Shown piece after piece: positions 42,817-55,004 of a DNA stretch of 64,000 nucleotides (its first letter is position 1; every line of letters begins with the position of its first letter). The notes under the pieces were generated by a model, which was not told where the DNA came from, made no database searches, and was given only the letters and a program-made list of their open reading frames with translations. The DNA is from Symsagittifera roscoffensis (taxonomy: Eukaryota > Xenacoelomorpha > Acoela > Convolutidae), in contig NC_087070.1 of assembly GCF_963678635.1 (NCBI RefSeq), positions 5,554,539 to 5,618,538 on the forward strand, written 5' to 3'. A program made the position numbers and the translations under genes.

Positions 42817-44446
42817 TGAATTCAGCGGGGCAACCGAGATTCACTACTATCCACAATGCCGAAAGAATTAAGTTGATGGCAACTATTCTGTAGTGTACTC
42901 TGTTACTTACCCCCTTTTTATGCTGCTCTTGAGGCTGTCTTGCTCACTCTCGCCGATCGCGAGAATTTGCAGTAGTTATTAAATTCTGATAAATATTGGT
43001 CTAAATACAGAAGGCTCTAGGCGGCACGAATATAAATTTGTAACCTAATCAAAAGGAAAGCGTCCGCGATCAATCAACACAATTGCTTAATTGCAATTCG
43101 AAATCCAATTAACTTAGCCAACAACTTTCTCTTCTCTAGAGAACCCTAATTACCGAATTACCCACAATAATTTCACACAATCACTCAGTCCGACCTGCTA
43201 AAATTGTTAGTGTCACTAAAGATCACTATTATTTTGAGGTGCTTTGACTGATCTCCTTACTTCGCAATTCCTGATTCTATAACTAAGTGAGAACCAATCG
43301 TTCGCTCTCACGGCACCCTTATTCTTTAAGTAAATGAGAACCAACTGCAGTCACCAAAAGCTCGGGGATGAGTTATAGTGTCTAATGCCGCCGTAAAATC
43401 AATATGCCGTCTTTCATTATTTTGAGTTAATTGCCTATTTACGGTTTCAGGGATATTTTTTCATAGTGCTAATAATTTCAGGTCCAACCGTCTGACATGC
43501 TTCACAATATAATACATGATGTACGTTGACACTACCTATGATATCCCCAAGTTATAGGTTCCTGAGTTTAGTGGGGCCCGAAAAACGACTTCCGGAAGTC
43601 GGGGTGGGGGCTATTTGCGTAAGGCACAGCACCAGAAGCAGGGTTACAGGGGTTCTGGGGTTCTAAAAAGCTTCCCTCAAATGGGTCTATAGCATACTAT
43701 TTTTTGGTTCCATTCCAACCGCTAGTTACCGAGCTCTGATAGGGCCATTTACACTTCCGGATACCGTTATCACTTGGGCCCGGGGGGTCCGATGGGTCTG
43801 GGTTTTTGCATGCCCGGGTCAAATCAACTCTAGTATCCATCGTATGAGTTTCATGAAGCTAACCCCGGTAATTTCCATTGGGGAGGGGGGGGGGGGTCCG
43901 CCGATCTTACTTCACCTGCGTTTTGCGCCATAGGAGACTATATCATCGAAGATTCAAACTTATTTTGCAATTGATTGTTTGTTTACCTTTCTTTTTAAGT
44001 TATTGATTTGTCAATACCGAGCCACGTACTACTCATTAATCTTCCTTAAACTGCATGCATATCTCAAGGTAAACTCCCAAACGAAATTTGAATTTGGCGA
44101 AAAAGTGTAAGGATCACCGATCCTACAGTCTTCCTATCTAGTTTATTTTTGTCCCCAATAATGCTGAAGACATAATTCAAATTTTTGCCTTTCTTCTATC
44201 AAAATTAACCCCATCCAATGCCTTAACTTAACGTAGACTCAATTTGCATTAGTTATTCGCTCTTCTAAATCTAATATAACTAAATGTTAAGCTTGTTAGT
44301 CCCTTAACAACCAGGTAAACGCCCCTGTCTTTTGCTCCAGTTCACCAGTCTGCAAGATAATTATCACGCTGATGCCTAACCTTATACTTATCCTTCCTAG
44401 TTTTTGGTATACAATTCCCGAAACCTAATCGCTGACCCGTCAGCCA
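42817..44446 (-). repeat. Hybrid LTR 2, shared by both gypsy copies, about 1 kb internally deleted
   Basis: The left part (42817-43361) matches LTR 3 almost exactly; the right part (43364-44446) matches LTR 1 almost exactly. The segment equivalent to 36484-37492 is absent. This hybrid is the tandem-duplication junction. Confidence 0.75.
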
Positions 44447-44673
44447 ATTCCCCCAAAATTTTAAAAAATGTAACTAGTAAGCACCATTTGTTAAGAGACT
44501 CCTAATCACGGGATTTGTCTTTCAATAACTTTACTCATCGTAGTACAACCCAATCTCTCTTTTACTAAGCGGAGATAATGCTTAACAGTGACGCAGAAAA
44601 CTGAGGTGGAGTTGCACTTAAGTAAATTCTAGCACTAATGATTTGGGTGACAAAATTTTGTGAAAAACTAGTT

Positions 44674-45225
44674 TTAACTCACATACTCGTCGATACCAAA
44701 CCGAGCTGGTGGCTTTCTTGTTCGAATTGGTCTACCTACATCAGTATTTTCACTTTCCATCACAGGTTCAACATCAACCGTCTTACCCAGAGGACTACCC
44801 TCAGCTTCGCTCGGCAGATTCGCGGCCTCTTGTTCCCTTCTGGCTCCCATGTCCTTTTCGTCATAGGTCTCCACCGCATCGCTCTGCATTCGCAAGACTC
44901 TATTTTGCCCGGGAGGATTAACTAATGGCTCCACCATTGCTCGGTTTCTGCGTGAAAAAATTCCCACGTGTTCTTGCCCTTGGCCTGGATCATGATTGAA
45001 TCCCTCGCGATTGTTTGCCCAAACTGCCTCGTCTTCGACGTGCATTTCCAGATCCTCGAAGAAGTTCGCCGACCAATATGGTGTCGATCGCTTACCTGCA
45101 GTAGCCTCATCTGTTTGGTCCGTGTCTTCCACATATCGCTTCAGCATTTTGAAGTGCAGGAACTTCACTTCAGAGGGATTTGATTGCTTTGCCACCATGT
45201 AGTTCACTTCGGACATCCTGGCCAT
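44674..45225 (-). pseudogene. Gypsy pol C-terminal domain, copy 2
   Basis: Identical protein to 38802-39353, ending IRTRKPPARFGIDEYVS. Confidence 0.58.
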
Positions 45226-45596
45226 AACAACGTATGGTCCTTCCCATGGATCGAAAGTTTTCCTTGGTTAAACTTTTTCTTTAGACCACACCTAGACTTT
45301 GTCATCAGTCGCATAGGGTTACCCATGAATTTTCTTCCAGTACTGGTCCTTTTGTCGAAATTGATCCATCCGTAGGACTTCTCTCGCACTGCCGTGTGCA
45401 TCTCGGAACTGCTCGTCTAGCCATTCCGCAAAACCATCTTTTTCAATGGTTCATCGTGGGGTTTTGCGATAACAGGTCAACGGGTTACTGGCACTCTTGT
45501 CCATGCCCCAAACTAAACGATGTATACACGAAGTTCAAGTACGCCAACGTTGTGTCCCACGTCCTTGGGTTCTCCACACACTATTCCAAAACCACT

Positions 45597-45974
45597 TCAG
45601 GCGTCTTCTTCATTGTGCCTCCCCGTACGCTTATTTGCTCGCGGTCTGTAGGGTGAAGTCTGATTTTTGTCAATACCCAAAAGTCGGCACATCTCCTGGA
45701 TCAGATTTCCTCCAAAATTCGACCCTTGATCCGTTCGCAAAACGTTGGGAACTCCAAATGTCAGTAGTGAAATCTCCACTATCTCTCGAGCCACGTCAGC
45801 TGAATTTGTTGTCACCAGGGGAACTGCAATCGCATACATCGTGAATAGATCCGTCATTACCGGCACATGCTTCGCTCCGGTGCTCATCGCCATTTTCACT
45901 GGTCTCCTGGGGCCTGACCCGCCGCACGCTTCTGCTTCCCTACTGTACTCTGGTGTGCACGGCTTAGGCACCAC
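45597..45974 (-). pseudogene. Gypsy integrase core with missing catalytic Glu, copy 2
   Basis: Identical to 39725-40102: D42 and D82 present, G118 in place of Glu. The lesion therefore predates the tandem duplication. Confidence 0.68.
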
Positions 45975-46826
45975 TTTGCCTTTCTCTCTACGTCAGTTTT
46001 CATTGTCGGCCACCAGAACCTTTTCCTTATTCTAGCTAGAAACTTTGCAGCGGCTAAAGATTTTCTTCCGTCCAACCACTGGAACTATCGTTAGAAGGGT
46101 TGACCTCGAGCCATTTCGCTGAAGTCACTTTTTGTAGAGAAATCCATCTTTACCACTCAACTCATCCCACCAAGACCATTAGGCCAGTGCATCGGGTCCG
46201 TACTGAATTGCCTGCTTCTTTGGGATAAGTTTTGTCCCCAACGACGGCATGTCAATCGTCTCGTCACTTGGTCCTGCCTAATAGAATACTTGGGCGATCG
46301 CTTCGTCTTCTTTCTGCATCTTCGCAATTTCTGCGGGTGTTCGATTCTACCCAATCGTTTCGCTATCTTTGTCTGTGTTCGTTGATGTCTCGTTAACCCT
46401 CCCAACGGTTTCCGATTTCACCGTGGGTGTGAACCTTCTCTGAGCCTCCTCTAACGAGACTACTTTGGGGTAAACTTCACTGGTGTCGTCTTTGTCGTCC
46501 GTTGCCCAGTCAGCTTGTACCTTCTCGTCTTCCTCTTGAACCACCCTAACATATTGGTTCTTGTAAATATCTGCGAACTTTCCGGTACCTCGTCAATCGA
46601 GCCACAATTACTCGAACTCTCCTGAATCGGCATCTCACACAACTGCGAATCCGTGAGACTGTTCGGCTCTCTGCCCTCCTGGATCTGGCGGCACCGTAGA
46701 CAGATGTCTCGGAACCAGTATGGGAATTGCATAACGCAGCGGAACCTCAGACCCTCCCGTCGGTCCGGTCCACAATCTGTCGCAACCAAAATTCAAACAA
46801 CATTTGTAATCTTTCATTGATCATAG

Positions 46827-47459
46827 TCACAGGACCATCTGGTTTCTTAGCTCGGGAACGAATAGTGCTTCAATGTCGTCGTCAACCTCTCGAATTTTCA
46901 GTTTTGTGATGCGTCCCTCGACCTTCATTCTTCGTCCATCTGCTGTCAATAACTGGCCCTCGTATGGCCGCATCTCTGGCTTGTCTTTAGGACTCCGAGC
47001 AACCTCACTGCGGATAAGATTGGTCGTGGCGCCAGTATCCAGTAGGGTTTCAACACATGTCCCGCCCACAAGAGCATCCGTAACTGCCCCATAGGGTCCG
47101 CCGTTCACCACATGACAGACAGCGACACACTCACTCTGTGTCTTCGTCTCTAGCTGCACATTCGTCGTCGACTTGCACTTGTCTACTGAGTTTGAGGGTA
47201 GGCGATGAAAGAGTGACATCACCTGCTCGTGTCCCACTATCGTATCACTCTGTATATCCTTGTCTGGGAGAATGCGTGGGGCGCTCGGCTGCATAGGGTG
47301 ATGAGCTGCGGTGGCATCTCCTCTGGCTTCGTGATGTCTTTTATAAATGGCCGGGACAAATCCTTCTTTGAATTTTTCTACTGTCCCGGCCCTCGGAAGT
47401 TTAAAGGAATCGACGTGTTTCGGGGGCACTCTTTCGCAAAAGGAACTATCAGACCCCAC
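46827..47459 (-). CDS. Gypsy aspartic protease region, copy 2
   Basis: Identical protein to 40955-41587, with the LLDTGATTNL active-site motif and no RT downstream. Confidence 0.68.
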   Translation of the reverse strand: MGSDSSFCERVPPKHVDSFKLPRAGTVEKFKEGFVPAIYKRHHEARGDATAAHHPMQPSAPRILPDKDIQSDTIVGHEQVMSLFHRLPSNSVDKCKSTTNVQLETKTQSECVAVCHVVNGGPYGAVTDALVGGTCVETLLDTGATTNLIRSEVARSPKDKPEMRPYEGQLLTADGRRMKVEGRITKLKIREVDDDIEALFVPELRNQMVL

Positions 47460-47563
47460 CCGACACAGCTTCCCTGCGTCGCAATTGTATTCGCGTCATA
47501 ACGAGCGCTCCCGTGAGACTGCCTACTTACACCATTTCCAAGCTGATTGTGGTCGAATAACTG

Positions 47564-48515
47564 CTATGGTTGCTTGGCTGTTTCTTGTCGGGGTAGATTT
47601 TGTGGGTGGGGAGCGGGGATAACAGAGTTAACGAACCTACCCATCATGGCCGTCATACTTTTCATCTGTGTCACTAAGTCATTGTGCCGCGAGTTCTGCC
47701 ACTGCATCTGAGCCGCCAGTTCATTGTGCCGCAAATTCTGCACCTCAGTTTGCGACGCCAGTTCGTCCAGTCTCTGATCAGTACTCGTCTGTGTTCTTCT
47801 GAGCTCAGCTCCAGCTCGTCTAGCGCTACTCAAATCTCGAGCATCGCTGATTGATCCAGACATGAATTCGGATGCGCCATCCAGCTCTCGAATACAGTTT
47901 GGCCGTCTCCCGCTTCTCGCTCTGGCAGTCTTTTTCGCCATTCAAGATACTGAGCTCGTGTTACCGCCTGACAGAAACTTTCAAACTCCTCTCGTAGAAG
48001 TAGCTCCTGAATTTCTTCATCGTAGATGCCGTCTATGAACTGCTCACAGTTCCTGTCGTCTCTCGCTTGCTCATCCATGTTTCGGCTTGCCAGGTCACCT
48101 ATCGACCTGATTGGCCTCGAAAAATCACTCAAGCCTTCCTCCTTTCTTTGCATCAGGCTCTTGAACTCGGCTCTGGCTGCAGCCCGACTCTGGAATGGCA
48201 TCAGCCGTTGATCCAGTTCAGCGAGCATCCTTCCTAGTGTAGGCTATGGGACGCCCTCGAATTCATCTCTGATATGTGCCGGCATACTCGTGAACTCGCA
48301 AGTGCCCAGCTTGTTAAGCTGGTGGGCAGCACCATCCTTGCCTGTTCATTTTCCCAACGGTTGGCGTCTATGACCCAAGCGAAAGGTTTTCTCCTGTCCG
48401 CCCAATTCTGATAGCTACATGAGGGGAACCTATCTGGTCTTATCGTTCCAAATCCAACCCTCCCTTGCTGCCTGTCAAAAGCATCCACCGCTGCCACTGC
48501 AGCCTCAGCCGTCAA
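47564..48515 (-). pseudogene. Gypsy gag, fragmented, copy 2
   Basis: Same three broken frames as 41692-42643. Protein changes are F to V in the first frame (QQGRVGFG) and V to L in the third (GAELRR). Confidence 0.58.
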
Positions 48516-48688
48516 CGCACGCTTTTAGTTGTTCCTTATCTGCCCAAATCGTCTTGTTCGATAACTTTGGTAACTACAATCCAGAACAACGCTCACCCAG
48601 GAGCGCCAATGCGGATTTCGGTGATTGCTTCTCTAGGTCCGTTCACACACTCTAACTTACCGGCACCGCAAAGTGGTCCTTTTGGTAG

Positions 48689-50979
48689 TGAATTCAGCGG
48701 GGCAACCGATATTCACTACTATCCACAATGCCGAAAGAATTAAGTTGATGGCAACTATTCTGTAGTGTACTCTGTTACTTACCCCCTTTTTATGCTGCTC
48801 TTGAGGCTGTCTTGCTCACTCTCGCCGATCGCGAGAATTTGCAGTAGTTATTAAATTCTGATAAATATTGGTCTAAATACAGAAGGCTCTAGGCGGCACG
48901 AATATAAATTTGTAACCTAATCAAAAGGAAAGCGTCCGCGATCAATCAACACAATTGCTTAATTGCAATTCGAAATCCAACTAACTTAGCCAACAACTTT
49001 CTCTTCTCTAGAGAACCCTAATTACCGAATTACCCACAATAATTTCACACAATCACTCAGTCCGACCTGCTAAAATTGTTAGTGTCACTAAAGATCACTA
49101 TTATTTTGAGGTGCTTTGACTGATCTCCTTACTTCGCAATTCCTGATTCTATAACTAAGTGAGAACCAATCGTTCGCTCTCACGGCACCCTTATTCTTTA
49201 AGTAAATGAGAACCAACTGCAGTCACCAAAAGCTCAAACTGTTTTGCCTAAGAGTAGGCTGCTCGCTATTCTCATGGTGTTTGTCTATTTGAGTTTCAGT
49301 TATAGTTAGAGTTATGTCGTCCCTACAAGTCCTGACATTTACTTTGGTACCCATTTTGCAAGGTCTAAAATGAATTCTTTCTCTGACGACACTAGTCTTA
49401 ATTTCCAAGTTCATTTTTGGTATCTCTAACTAAGTTGTGCAAATATCAAGTCCAATTCCACCTCTAAATTGAGTTATGTTTAATTAACCAATCTTCCCAA
49501 GGTTCTTATTTAATTATCCCATTAACGTTCCAACCTCCCAGGGGTAGGGGAAGACTCTTTTCCTGGATTGCTAAATCATTCCCGAGCGTCTAAAGTTCCG
49601 ATCTATACCCTGATTAAATTTCGACCTTCTAGCTATCAAGGGAACGTAATTCGCTTATTAGGTGGCAAACCGTGCCAAAAAGCCACCTCCGGGGAGCTTA
49701 GTAAGTTCCCCTTTCTTTCGTAGTATTTAGGAGACCTATTTTCCATGCTATACCTGTTTTACTCCCAATTTCCTCTGGGACTACTTTTCTTTTACCCTTA
49801 TTGATTTTCTAGTTAAGTTGAACCCAGTGTTTGCCAAATTCACTTTAATTGATTCCACTAATTCTATCATTTAAGGTATAAGTTATAACTCTTTCAGCTT
49901 CTGATTTATTTCTCAATATGTAAGGCCTCTCCCAATTATTACTAAGGTGACCAATTTTCATTCCCAAGGGTTGGGGTTAGGGGAATATGCCACTTTCCGG
50001 TGTTAATCCCAAGATTGTCTATGCAATTTAAGTCCTACTCGCCCAAAGGTCAATTAAAGGTCACTCCGGGATCACCCGGGACCGATCTTCCACATTCAGG
50101 TTTAGAGTCCCATAGGGGTCCGACCTACAGGTTTCATCCGTATCCCGTTAATACTTCCCAAGTTTTCCCATTTTTATTTTCCATTATCACTTTTCCCTAT
50201 TAACACCGGAATGAGCCGTCAAAGGGGTTTTACTCACACGGGTTTTTTTTCGGGGATGATTTTTATGTGTCTAATGCCGCTGTAAAAGCAACATGCCCTT
50301 GCTCATTTTTTTCCGTAAATTGCCTATTTCCAGTTTCAGGGGTGTTTTTCCCAAGTGCTAATAACTTCAGGTCCAACCGCCGGATATGGTTCAATTTATG
50401 ATACATGATGTACTTTGACACTACCTATGATATCTCCAAAATTTGGCTTCCTGAGTTAAGTGTGGCCTGAGAAACGACTTCCGGAATTCGGGGTGGGGAC
50501 TCTTCGCGTAAGGCACAACACCGGAATTAGGGGTCCAGGGGGTCTGGGGTTCTAAACTTAAGCTTCCCTCAATTAGGTTTATAACAAACTATATTTTGAT
50601 TCGATTCCAACTTCGAGTTACCGAGCTCTGATAGGGCAATTTGCACTTCCGGGAACTGTTATCAATTGGGCCCGGGGGTCCGACGGGTCTGGATTTTTGC
50701 ATGCCCGGGTCAAATCATCTTAAGTATCCGTCCTATGAGTTTCATAAAGCTAACCCCGATAGTTTCTATTTGTGGGGGGGGGGGATCCGCCGATCTTACT
50801 ACACCTGCATTTTCCGCCATAGGAGGGACTATATCTTCGAAGATTCAAACTTGTTTTGGAATTGACTGTTTGTTTATATTTCTACTAATCGTATTGATTC
50901 GTCAATACCGAGCCACTTACTACTCAATAACCTTCCTTTTACTGCATGCATTTCTCAAGGTAAACTCCCAAACTGAGTT
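48689..50979 (-). repeat. LTR 3 (5' LTR in element sense), right end truncated
   Basis: Starts TGAATTCAGCGGGG. Similarity to LTR 1 ends after AAACTCCCAAAC at 50979, about 365 bp before the expected end, so its outer end was lost. It carries a 63-codon minus frame (49223-49414) related to that in LTR 1, with an in-frame 6-base insertion. The loss of the end prevents a target-site-duplication test. Confidence 0.65.
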
Positions 50980-51049
50980 TTCGACTGAGTTTTCTAGCAG
51001 TTTGGAGTGTAGGATGCAGCTGGTAGATGCAGCTTGTCTGAAAAACAAA

Positions 51050-51705
51050 TTTTTTTTAAAGGAATATGGTCGGAACATTCTGTGCTACTTACACAGCAAC
51101 CGCCTATCCTTGTTCATGTTTCCTTTAGTTTTTTTCAGTTCTTCCAGAAACTAAAGTATTAAGACTTGTAAAGACTTAGCAATTTACTGTCCGTTCAAAA
51201 AAGATTGTTTCTGAAAGATGTGATTATTAAAGATGTGATCATAACATTCTGATTTTTCAATTGCAATTTGGCAAAATCTGGCAGTTGTTAAATTATTTTA
51301 ATTTGTTAATCTTCCAGCCCAAACTGATCACAACTAATAGTAGTTTTAAGTTGTCTAGAATACTTGAGGTTTATTTGTTAAAAGAGTTGTTCCTTGCCAG
51401 TTTTGTAATTTGTCCTAAGCTTCTTTAATCAATTGGTGTTGGTCATTCAAATTTAGTAACTCAGAACAAGCTTTCTTTGACTTCTGTTGGTTTTGTTTTG
51501 TGTTTTTCAAACCGAGCACGAAGTCGATTGACAACCAATTTCAGGTCAAGCAATTTCGAAACTGTCCAAGTGCAGTCGAAACATAGATCGAACAAAATCG
51601 AAACATAGATGGAACAAGGTAAAAACAATGAATCAATCTGGCTCTAAAAACATTCCAAAAATTTATTAATCAAGATTTTTTTGCTTATCAAAACAATAAC
51701 TAAAT
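51050..51705. repeat. Dispersed repeat of about 660 bp, copy 1
   Basis: From AAGGAATATGGTCGG to CAATAACTAAATTAAA. Matches 58657-59338 in the same orientation with scattered differences. Contains TCGAAACATAGATCGAACAA units (two copies here). No coding frame recognised in either copy. Confidence 0.75.
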
Positions 51706-51789
51706 TAAAACAAATATGGATTTTTATTGTGAACGTGCATTAATATTTTTCGTATCGAAATGCTTACATTACGAGGCCAAACTGTGCGT

Positions 51790-51975
51790 TCTCCGCATTT
51801 TAAGCGGAATCCGCAACAGGCTGTTTTGGATTCCACAAAAAAATTACCTAAATCATTGTACCGATCAAAATTGCTTCAAAAATAGGCGAATCTGCGGAAT
51901 CCGCAAATGTATTTGCGGAATCCAGAACAGTTTGTGGAATCTACAAAAAAATTTTAAGACATTTGTATCGTTAAA
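51790..51975. repeat. Imperfect direct repeats with GCGGAATCCGC words
   Basis: Two units of about 100 bp: GCGGAATCCGCAACAG…GGATTCCACAAAAAAATT and GCGGAATCCAGAACAG…GGAATCTACAAAAAAATT. The palindromic word GCGGAATCCGC or close variants recurs several times. Function unknown. Confidence 0.5.
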
Positions 51976-52076
51976 TTGAGCTGTTGCACGAATCTATCCG
52001 GCCGAAAATAAGATAGCGTGACAAACAAACGGTGTACCTCATCTGAAATTGCTCTATGAGAAAGCTACCTCTGGCT

Positions 52077-52720
52077 TAAACTCTCTTCGCTCAAAATTAA
52101 ACTTGTTTGTTTCTAATTTGGAAGTATCTTGTTGATTGCTGTTTTGCTGGCTGGCTTTTTCAACATTTTATCCAGGAAGAAGATCGTTTCATTTTTTTTT
52201 GTAAATTTGTTGTTTAGAAAAGGGACTCGGGTGACCTGAAAAAACTCTAAATACTTCTAGATACAAAAAGGGTCAATGTAGTCGCCAATCACTCGCATTT
52301 GAAAAAATACGGCGCGGTGACAAAAATTTGGGAAACTGAGCACAGCGGAACGCTAAGTAAAAGAAGAGACTAAGAGAGTATGATTCAAAAATCGGGAAAA
52401 GAAAGCAAGTAACTAGACTACAAGATACTCCGTTGGAACCTAAAACAGCGCTTAATGATGCCAGTGATACCTCTAAAGCCGGCAAAAACGCTTTCCCGGT
52501 TACAATTTTTTAAAAGACGTTTGCGGTATGACCTTTGACCTAAGTTTCGAAACAAATGTTTATTTGAACTCGATCATTTGAACATTTGAATTGTGAAGTA
52601 GCTCATATACAGTCTAGTTGAAACACTTTAGTATTCACAAGTACGCCCATAAAATATCGATGCCAGCCATAATGGGCTGGGAGCATTGCTTGGTCAGTTG
52701 GACACCGACGGATGATGTTC
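52077..52720. repeat. Dispersed old repeat, second copy
   Basis: Direct-orientation relative of parts of 34467-35938. It continues uninterrupted past the position at which LTR 1 interrupts the other copy (CACCGACGGATGATG here; CACCGAGGGAG then LTR at 35940). Part recurs at 56498-56600. Confidence 0.55.
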
Positions 52721-53088
52721 AATTTTCTTTACATTCCGAAGGAGGAATTGAAATGTTCGACAAAAAGCTAGAAAACTTTCAGTGTGAGGAGCACAAAATT
52801 TCAACATGTTAAACGCTTTTTGGACGGTTTATCAGATAGCCGCATAGACTTCCCCTTTTGATTTTACGATTGAACAATAACCGGGACCCCAAAAGGCATA
52901 TCAGACTATCTAAACAGTTCTGTATCGACCCCCTCTTCAACAGCACATATGATAATTCAATCATCGTTTCGAAAATCTATATGATTTGTATTTTTTTCTG
53001 ATTTATGATAAAAACAAATAAAATATCAAAACTAGACGTAGATTGTTTCCTTTGAACATTTTTTCAACTGAATTTGCACGTTACTTTT
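52721..53088. other. Spacer, no recognisable gene
   Basis: AT-rich, with short frames only. Confidence 0.35.
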
Positions 53089-53626
53089 TGTTCCGACTTT
53101 AGTAACGAAAGTAACGGAACATTTGTGCTCGGGGTGAGTGTTTTTCTTCAAACAAACTGCGACTTTTTGACTAGCCATTTTTGATAAATTTTTTAAATAA
53201 AAATCAAAAAGTACTTTTGTCCCGAGCTTAAATTTGAAAAGATAATTCACCTGCAACTGTGATCAGTTTTCGTAAAGTTATGGGGGTTTAAAAATTGCCA
53301 TTTTGGCCAATTTGGGACAATAAACGCGCGATATATTTCGCGCTATTAACGCTTAAGCGGAGTGTTATTCCGTCATAGTAATCGTTCCTAATTGGTCGAA
53401 AGAAGCTTATTTGCCATAATTGATTTTTTACAAGGAGCGAAATCTATGCTTTTGTTCTTTAAATGGCGTGTGGGGGGATGATTTTTACAAAAAAAATCTC
53501 AAAATTTTAGAGAAGAAAATTTAATTTTATGTCATCACAATTAATTTTTTCAATGTTATTACTGCTCCATAAACCTCAAAAGGCAGTCGGAACTTTCAGG
53601 GCTTCGTCCTGATGCAAGCAGTCTTG
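53089..53626 (+). mobile_element. Helitron/Helentron-like non-autonomous element, copy e
   Basis: Starts GTTCCGACTTTAGTAACG and ends CAGGGCTTCGTCCTG…GCAGTCTTG before a T. Contains the subterminal AGTCGGAAC inverted repeat and the CGCGATATATTTCGCG palindrome. Collinear with copy d over its whole length. Confidence 0.65.
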
Positions 53627-53763
53627 TGTCTTTTATTTATAGGGGTGGCAATTCTTTAGTAAACAACATAGATGGGATTGTTAAGTAGATCCGTTTTGAT
53701 GTAGGGTCGGCCAGTCAAAAAGGGATACTATAAGCCAGTGAACAATTAGCAGGTGGTAACTGA

Positions 53764-54090
53764 GTTGAATTTCTGGAAAGGGCAGTTCCATTGGTTCAAC
53801 AGCTTCCTATGGTTAATTCTCAAAATTATCCTATCGATTACATAGAAATTAAATTAGCTTTACCAATAAAGCATTTGTCTTTTGTTATGAAAACTTTTCT
53901 TGTTAGGTATCAAACGCTTGGTAAAAACTTTTTTTTGTTGCGTCGTTTTCGTATCAGACGTCTGGTTTTGAAAAAATTGCCAAAAAGGATTCCCGACTGG
54001 ATGCATGTGAAAACCAGAACTCCACAACTTTTGATCAAACTATGCCTGTTCAATGCTATAAAACAAACCGCTTCATTTGGAGGCACTTAG
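53764..54090 (+). CDS. Unrecognised open frame
   Basis: Open from after the stop at 53761 to 54090. The first ATG is at 53809 (MVNSQNYPID). The protein would be very basic (FLLRRFRIRRLVLKKLPKR) with no recognisable domain. Could be a fragment of an old transposon protein or chance in a T-rich region. Confidence 0.2.
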   Translation, partial: VEFLERAVPLVQQLPMVNSQNYPIDYIEIKLALPIKHLSFVMKTFLVRYQTLGKNFFLLRRFRIRRLVLKKLPKRIPDWMHVKTRTPQLLIKLCLFNAIKQTASFGGT

Positions 54091-54892
54091 CATAGTAGAT
54101 AAACTTTTTGATTGTCAGATCGTGTAATCGTTTCCCTGCCACGGCAATGATAGTGTGTGAGGACGAGCTCTCATTTGACCTCCGGCTTCAGGCTTACCAC
54201 AGCTTGACCACTTTCGGCTGCTACAGTCGTGCCACGGGAAATATCTAGACGCAAAAAAAAACAGCCTTGAGTCGCAAAAAGAGCTTTGCTCAACAAAGTA
54301 ACACTGTCTGGAATGTGGGGAGATAATACAAATGGACTATCCTCGATAAGACTGTTAATGCCTACTGATAGCTCCTCTGCGATTCGCAGGAACCACAATA
54401 TGATTATTATTATCTAAGTAAACAGTTCTCAACCCAAAAAATAGGTGATTTCGGCAACTTCTAAGAAAGAGATTCTAAGAAACGGAAAACGATTCAACAA
54501 CCTATAAACCGCTTGATTCAGTTCCAATGAATATTCAAATATAACCGATCAAACTTGGGTTCTAAGGCCCACGGATAACCATATGTCCCGCCGTAATAGA
54601 AATTTACCGACATAACTTGAAGTTGTAGTCAAATAAAATGGCTGATCGATACATGCAGACCTACTCAGAAAAATTTTGCTAGCCGAAACAATAAATTTTT
54701 ATGGTCAGTTTTTTTTTGCTGAGCTGAACATTTAATTGAATTTGAGGACTAGGAATATCTAGAAGAGCTTTGGGTCGGTTGCCTACGTGTCGGTGGCTAT
54801 TTTTGTTACACTTCTGATGTGGCGCAATACGTTTATTTTCAATAACTCTTCAAAAAACATTGGCTGTCAATATCTCCTCTTTTTTAAAAAAA
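54091..54892. other. Spacer with a dispersed old repeat
   Basis: 54165-54310 resembles 7190-7360 (GAGCTCTCA…TTTCGGCTG…CAGCCTTGAGTCGCAAAAAG, GCTCAACAAAGTAA). The remainder has nothing recognisable. Confidence 0.45.
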
Positions 54893-54900
54893 TATATAAA
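54893..54900 (+). promoter_or_regulatory. Possible TATA box of the secreted-protein gene
   Basis: TATATAAA lies 105 bases upstream of the ATG at 55005, allowing a leader of about 75 nt. Such words are common in AT-rich DNA, so support is modest. Confidence 0.3.
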
Positions 54901-55004
54901 TTATCAATTTGAAGCCAAATCAAAAACTTGAATCTAACCATTTCATATTATGAGTCTTTCAAGAATACAAAAAAAAACAGGCAGAAAAAAATCTTTTAAA
55001 TCAG

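Larger units (their letters stand above)
37494..43361. repeat. 5.87-kb tandem duplication, unit 1
   Basis: Runs from GGGGATGAGTTATAG inside LTR 1 to …CACCAAAAGCTC inside LTR 2, and is repeated from 43364. The two units differ at only about ten positions by eye, plus two extra Gs in the G-run near 43890. The junction at 43361-43364 joins non-equivalent LTR positions with 1-2 bases of microhomology. Confidence 0.85.
44447..48688 (-). mobile_element. Gypsy element internal region 2 (tandem copy)
   Basis: Nearly identical to 38575-42816 at offset 5,872, with the same lesions. Observed substitutions include CAACTCAC/TAACTCAC near 44678, TTCGCG/ATTCGCG near 47489 and CCTCAG/GCTCAG near 47803. Confidence 0.8.
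43364..49232. repeat. 5.87-kb tandem duplication, unit 2
   Basis: Second unit of the duplication. It ends at 49232, where LTR 3 continues AAACTGTT in its original context. Confidence 0.85.

Noticed and set aside
35940-50979. Two independent gypsy insertions side by side
   Set aside because: Shared lesions, near identity, constant 5,872-bp offset and the hybrid LTR 2 show one insertion followed by tandem duplication.
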